This document shows, one piece after another, positions 60,851-64,000 of a stretch of 64,000 nt of DNA. The notes under the pieces are model-generated. The model had not been told where the DNA came from and did not search any database. It worked only from the letters and a program-made list of their open reading frames with translations. Each line of letters begins with the position of its first letter. The first letter of the stretch is position 1. Made by a program: the position numbers and the translations under genes. This DNA comes from Scolanthus callimorphus (taxonomy: Eukaryota; Cnidaria; Anthozoa; Actiniaria; Edwardsiidae), in contig CM066916.1 of NCBI GenBank assembly GCA_033964015.1, forward strand, positions 32,133,404-32,197,403, written 5' to 3'.

Positions 60851-63827
60851 ACATCTGAGCCTCAAGTTCTGCCTTCTCCAACGCCGCTATCTGACCCTGC
60901 CCAGCTTTACTGGGTGTTGGCGGTATGCGTGTGACACGTGGTGTCCTGTCCGGTTCATTTGTCCGGTTACTGGGCGTGGTGTGCCCTGATCTACCATTTG
61001 GCATCCCCTATCCGTCTCATCACGTGGTCTAGTACGCTCAAACCGATCAACCTGTTTCTGCGCGTTCTCCAGTATAGACCTGGCCTCTTGATATGGGTCC
61101 TTTGGCTCGCGTTTGCTTTGGGGTTCTCTCATGTACCTTGGAGATGTCCCTAAGCTTGGCTGGGGCGAGGCCGTAGATGGTGGCCTTGTACCGTACCTTT
61201 GAGGTCCCCCTGGTGCCTGAGGGACATCTTGAGCAAACTGTCTTGGCTCTAATGGAGGGGGATACTGGCGTGGGTCCCTCGCGGCATATAATGAGGAGGG
61301 TGCCGCATGTGCCGAGGAGGGCCTTGCGGGCCTAGTCCCTTGGGGTGTCTGCCTCGAAGAAGTCGGCCGTCCCCGAGTGGGCGATGACGTCATAGGCCCT
61401 GGCCCCATCATGCCTCGCGCGTGTGGTGTTGGTACAAAGACTCTTGGCTGTGAGAACTAGGTTGTTTGCCGTTAGGATAGGCTAAGGACGACTCTGGGAA
61501 GGAGGCTGGGGTCTGGATTGGCTCCTCGTAAACGTTCTCAGGGAGGTAGCGTGGGGAGATTTCGTCTTCAAATGATATACTGTCGCCATAGCTTGGTACA
61601 TACGGATCGGGTGCAGCTAAGAGAACCACACAAAGACATGCTGGTTAGGGAACTGGATTTTACAGAGAAAGATAACCCAGTGTTCAATGATAAAATGATC
61701 TTCTTAATTCACTTCAACCAGAAACAGACCAAATGTGACTAACTAGTCTAGCTACTGAGAGATTTCCGAACCCTTCCCAAGTCTGCTTTTACAGCTTCCT
61801 TGCACCCTTCTTAATCTCCAATTACGTAGTCTTAGCAACATATTTATGCATTCTCGTACCCAGGCTCCTCGGCTCGTTACCTCGCGCGGGAGGCTCTGGT
61901 GACAGCCACTGGCGCATGCGCGAGATTTGATACTGAGCCGTCGAGAGAAAGATATTTCTGCGCATGCACCAACGTTCAAAACCAGTCAATTTACTCCTCA
62001 AATGGATGTCAGCAGAGCCCGAGCCTGTGCTCTGGGTACGAGAAAGCAGCATATTTGTGTTGTTGTACGCACATGCGCCATATACATTATAGTTGAAAGG
62101 AATTCAATGAGGAAAACGGCCGATCGTTGATCACCAGATGTTGATGTGAGAAGAAATAAAAGAAATTCACACGAAAGAATGTAGGGAAGAGCTGAACAAA
62201 AGATGAGTAAAACAAGAATAAGGAAAGATATAATACAAACCTTTGAGTAGCAAGAGAAAGCAAAGAAGTGCAAAAGGTCAAGAAACGTCAGCAGAAGGAA
62301 AAGGGCAGAAATGCAAGAACTTCCAACAGAATGGGGCAGAACGTCAAGAAATGTCGGTAGGAAAGAAAAGGCCAGAAGCATTACACGCGTTAACTGGTAC
62401 AAAAAAAAAGGACAAACAGAAATCAGAGGCGAGATTTATATTACTGTTTAAAATAAGATTTACTTTTATAATTACAAGAAAAATGTGAAGCCCTGGCCAT
62501 ACGAACTGCAAGTTTTTCTTCTTGCTATCGACTTGTATACCGTTGGCGTTGTGCTATGACTTGCGTTCGCTTGCGTCAACTTAAAATGTTCATGCAACTT
62601 GTGTCTCGTTCTGGCGGCACTCAAAACAAGTCGAGAACTTGTCATACTCGAAGTTTTAGCTATAATGAATTACCAGAAATAAGGCGAATTTTCTTACTTC
62701 TTTCAAGCTTGAGCGCGCGCTCTGTGTTTGAATGTGGGCTGATTATATCGTCGTAAGCGCACGAGAAGGGGCAAAACACACTTGCATCAACACTTTTTGC
62801 CCCCCCCCCCCTAAAAGTAAAATGGTCGACCCCTAACTTACTGTTGAGGGACTCGTAAAGGTTGGTGTCTTCGGGTTGTTCGTTAACATCGACCAGAACC
62901 GACTCGCGTGGACTGCTGACATAAGGTGCCGGGGGCTCGGGCATGATAGGTATTATGGGATAGCTATTGTTTAGCAAGTCATGTATGTATTGGCTCTGCT
63001 GCTGTCGTGGAGATACCTGAAATATGAAATTAAATGGATCGCTTGAAAAAAGTCGTCACATTGAGCGATTTTCCCCTAAGAGAAGGGCGTCAGCTCAAAT
63101 TTTTACCAGCCAGCAATAGGGTAGTCTAGTTTGTGAAAAAGTCGTTTGTAAAACAACTATAATATGCGGAAAAGATCCGTTTTGTGCACCTGTAAATAAA
63201 AATAGAATAAACTAGATGTAATTATCATCTAACTTACAGGTTGTATGACGGGCTGCTGACGATGAGAAGTTGGAGATCCGCGCGGATCCTGAAAAAAAAA
63301 AATCCCATTTAGCGTGGATCTGCATGGAAGTCACTTAAAGACATTGAAGTAAGTTTGTAATAACCCTTGCAAAGTATGTGGCCTTTATAGTTGACTAGCA
63401 AACTAAAACAGGCTGACTAACCTAGATAGCGAAACATGAGTAAAGGTACGCGCTACATGTGTTGCCATGGGAACACTTTACGTTCGTGCGACTGTCCGAA
63501 AAATAAAGTCTGATTGCCGTACATAACAAGAAAGTTTCGCCAAAAATCTGTTGACTTGCTGGGCGTTGCAAAACCTCCTTATTAGGAATACTGGTGACGA
63601 GATTGAAAAACACAGGCAGCCCGCGCGGAATTTTAGTTGAAACAAAAGTACTTTCTCGATATGCTTTGTTACCTCCTTGGTAATAAGCTCAGAAGCCTGA
63701 TGAGCAGTTTGTGAATTCCTACCTGATCACGTGGCTTGACAGATACAAGCCTGACACCAGTAGGCGTATCGTTTGTCACCCAGTTGTTCTCTCGCAAAGC
63801 ATCCTGGGGTGTCGTCTTGTCGTGTTC
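60804..63827 (-). CDS. Proline-rich protein with SH2/SH3-type motifs, 5'-incomplete, unrecognised
   Basis: Minus-strand exons with matching phases: 63827-63723, 63288-63238, 63016-62842, 61616-60804. The product includes HDKTTPQDALRENNWVTND, DPRGSPTSHRQQPVIQP, PIMPEPPAPYVSSPRESVLV, EDTNLYESLNS, PDPYVPSYGDSISFEDEISP, ENVYEEPIQTPASFPES, SQESLYQHHTRE, then a long Pro/Arg/Ser region and SKAGQGQIAALEKAELEAQM. YEEP, YESL and PxxP motifs suggest a signalling scaffold or the cytosolic tail of a receptor (inference). Two -1 indels in C runs (61413-61414 and 61015-61018, plus strand) were assumed. It ends at TGA 60804-60806 inside a tandem repeat, unless a donor near 60854 (GTTAGT) is used. I cannot name a family. 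Confidence 0.62.
61850..62046. mobile_element. Family-A MITE
   Basis: ATTCTCGTACCCAGGCTCCT to GCTCTGGGTACGAGAAAG, in the intron before the last exon of the proline-rich gene. It has the CGCATGCGCGAGATTTGAT block but has lost CCAATCAGC. Confidence 0.8.
62047..62841 (-). other. Remainder of that intron
   Basis: No exon is recognised. Purine-rich 62200-62420 and a short C tract (62799-62810) are the only features. Confidence 0.45.
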
Positions 63828-64000
63828 CTTTATAAAATTGAAAAGAAATCGCCGTCATCATTCACTGCGATTTTCCCAGTCATGAAATCCGCTCCACTGT
63901 TCTATGAATAACCGAGCTCATTCACAAGTCAAAAGAAGGTTTTTTTTTTCTTCATATCAATGGATCATTGTCGTTTTTGCCTTGCTGAATGCTGTTGGGA
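63828..64000 (-). other. Window edge, upstream intron of the proline-rich gene
   Basis: The acceptor TTATAAAG|GAAC at 63828 has an upstream intron that runs off the window, so the gene's 5' part is to the right. Confidence 0.5.

Overview
The window looks like a stretch of an invertebrate, most likely anthozoan cnidarian (coral or sea anemone), nuclear genome. The grounds are GT-AG introns throughout, short domain-sized exons, several dozen small inverted-repeat (MITE-like) elements, and a coadhesin-type gene mixing TSP1, VWA and F5/8C (discoidin) domains, an architecture best known from coral skeletal-matrix and cnidarian adhesion proteins. No species assignment is attempted.

Layout. (1) 111-16855, plus strand: the 3' part of a secreted adhesion gene, one TSP1 exon, a VWA domain over two exons, then five F5/8C domains, ending in a stop. 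(2) 18217-32643, minus strand: a complete 13-exon NACHT/WD-repeat gene of the NWD1/NWD2 type, about 1,657 codons, converging on gene 1 and ending in a cysteine cluster plus a CaaX-like CAIL. (3) 36758-43272, plus: a 7-exon choline/ethanolamine phosphotransferase (CEPT1 family). (4) 47906-56546, plus: a mucin-like protein with a membrane segment near each end, a Ser/Thr-rich ectodomain and a SEA domain. (5) 60804-63827, minus: the 3' part of a proline-rich, tyrosine-motif-rich gene I do not recognise.

The introns and spacers are dense in non-coding elements: at least a dozen MITE families, nested elements, long poly-G tracts inside MITEs, an E-box-rich minisatellite, a 1.1-kb dispersed repeat present twice in one gene, a 450-bp near-perfect palindrome, and a miniature Bel/Pao LTR element with PBS, 132-bp LTRs and a 5-bp target duplication.

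A pattern that cuts across the genes: conserved reading frames are broken again and again by single-base indels, nearly all -1 and mostly in or beside short homopolymers. In almost every case, restoring one base makes the exon length agree with the intron phases on both sides. Four such breaks fall in the CEPT-family gene and seven in the NACHT gene, with almost no nonsense substitutions. This points to residual long-read assembly error rather than pseudogenes, so automated gene models here will be fragmented.

The genes are not an operon. They share a cell-surface and membrane theme (adhesion, mucin, lipid synthesis, and a possibly lipid-anchored NLR-like sensor), but nothing in the sequence shows that they act together.
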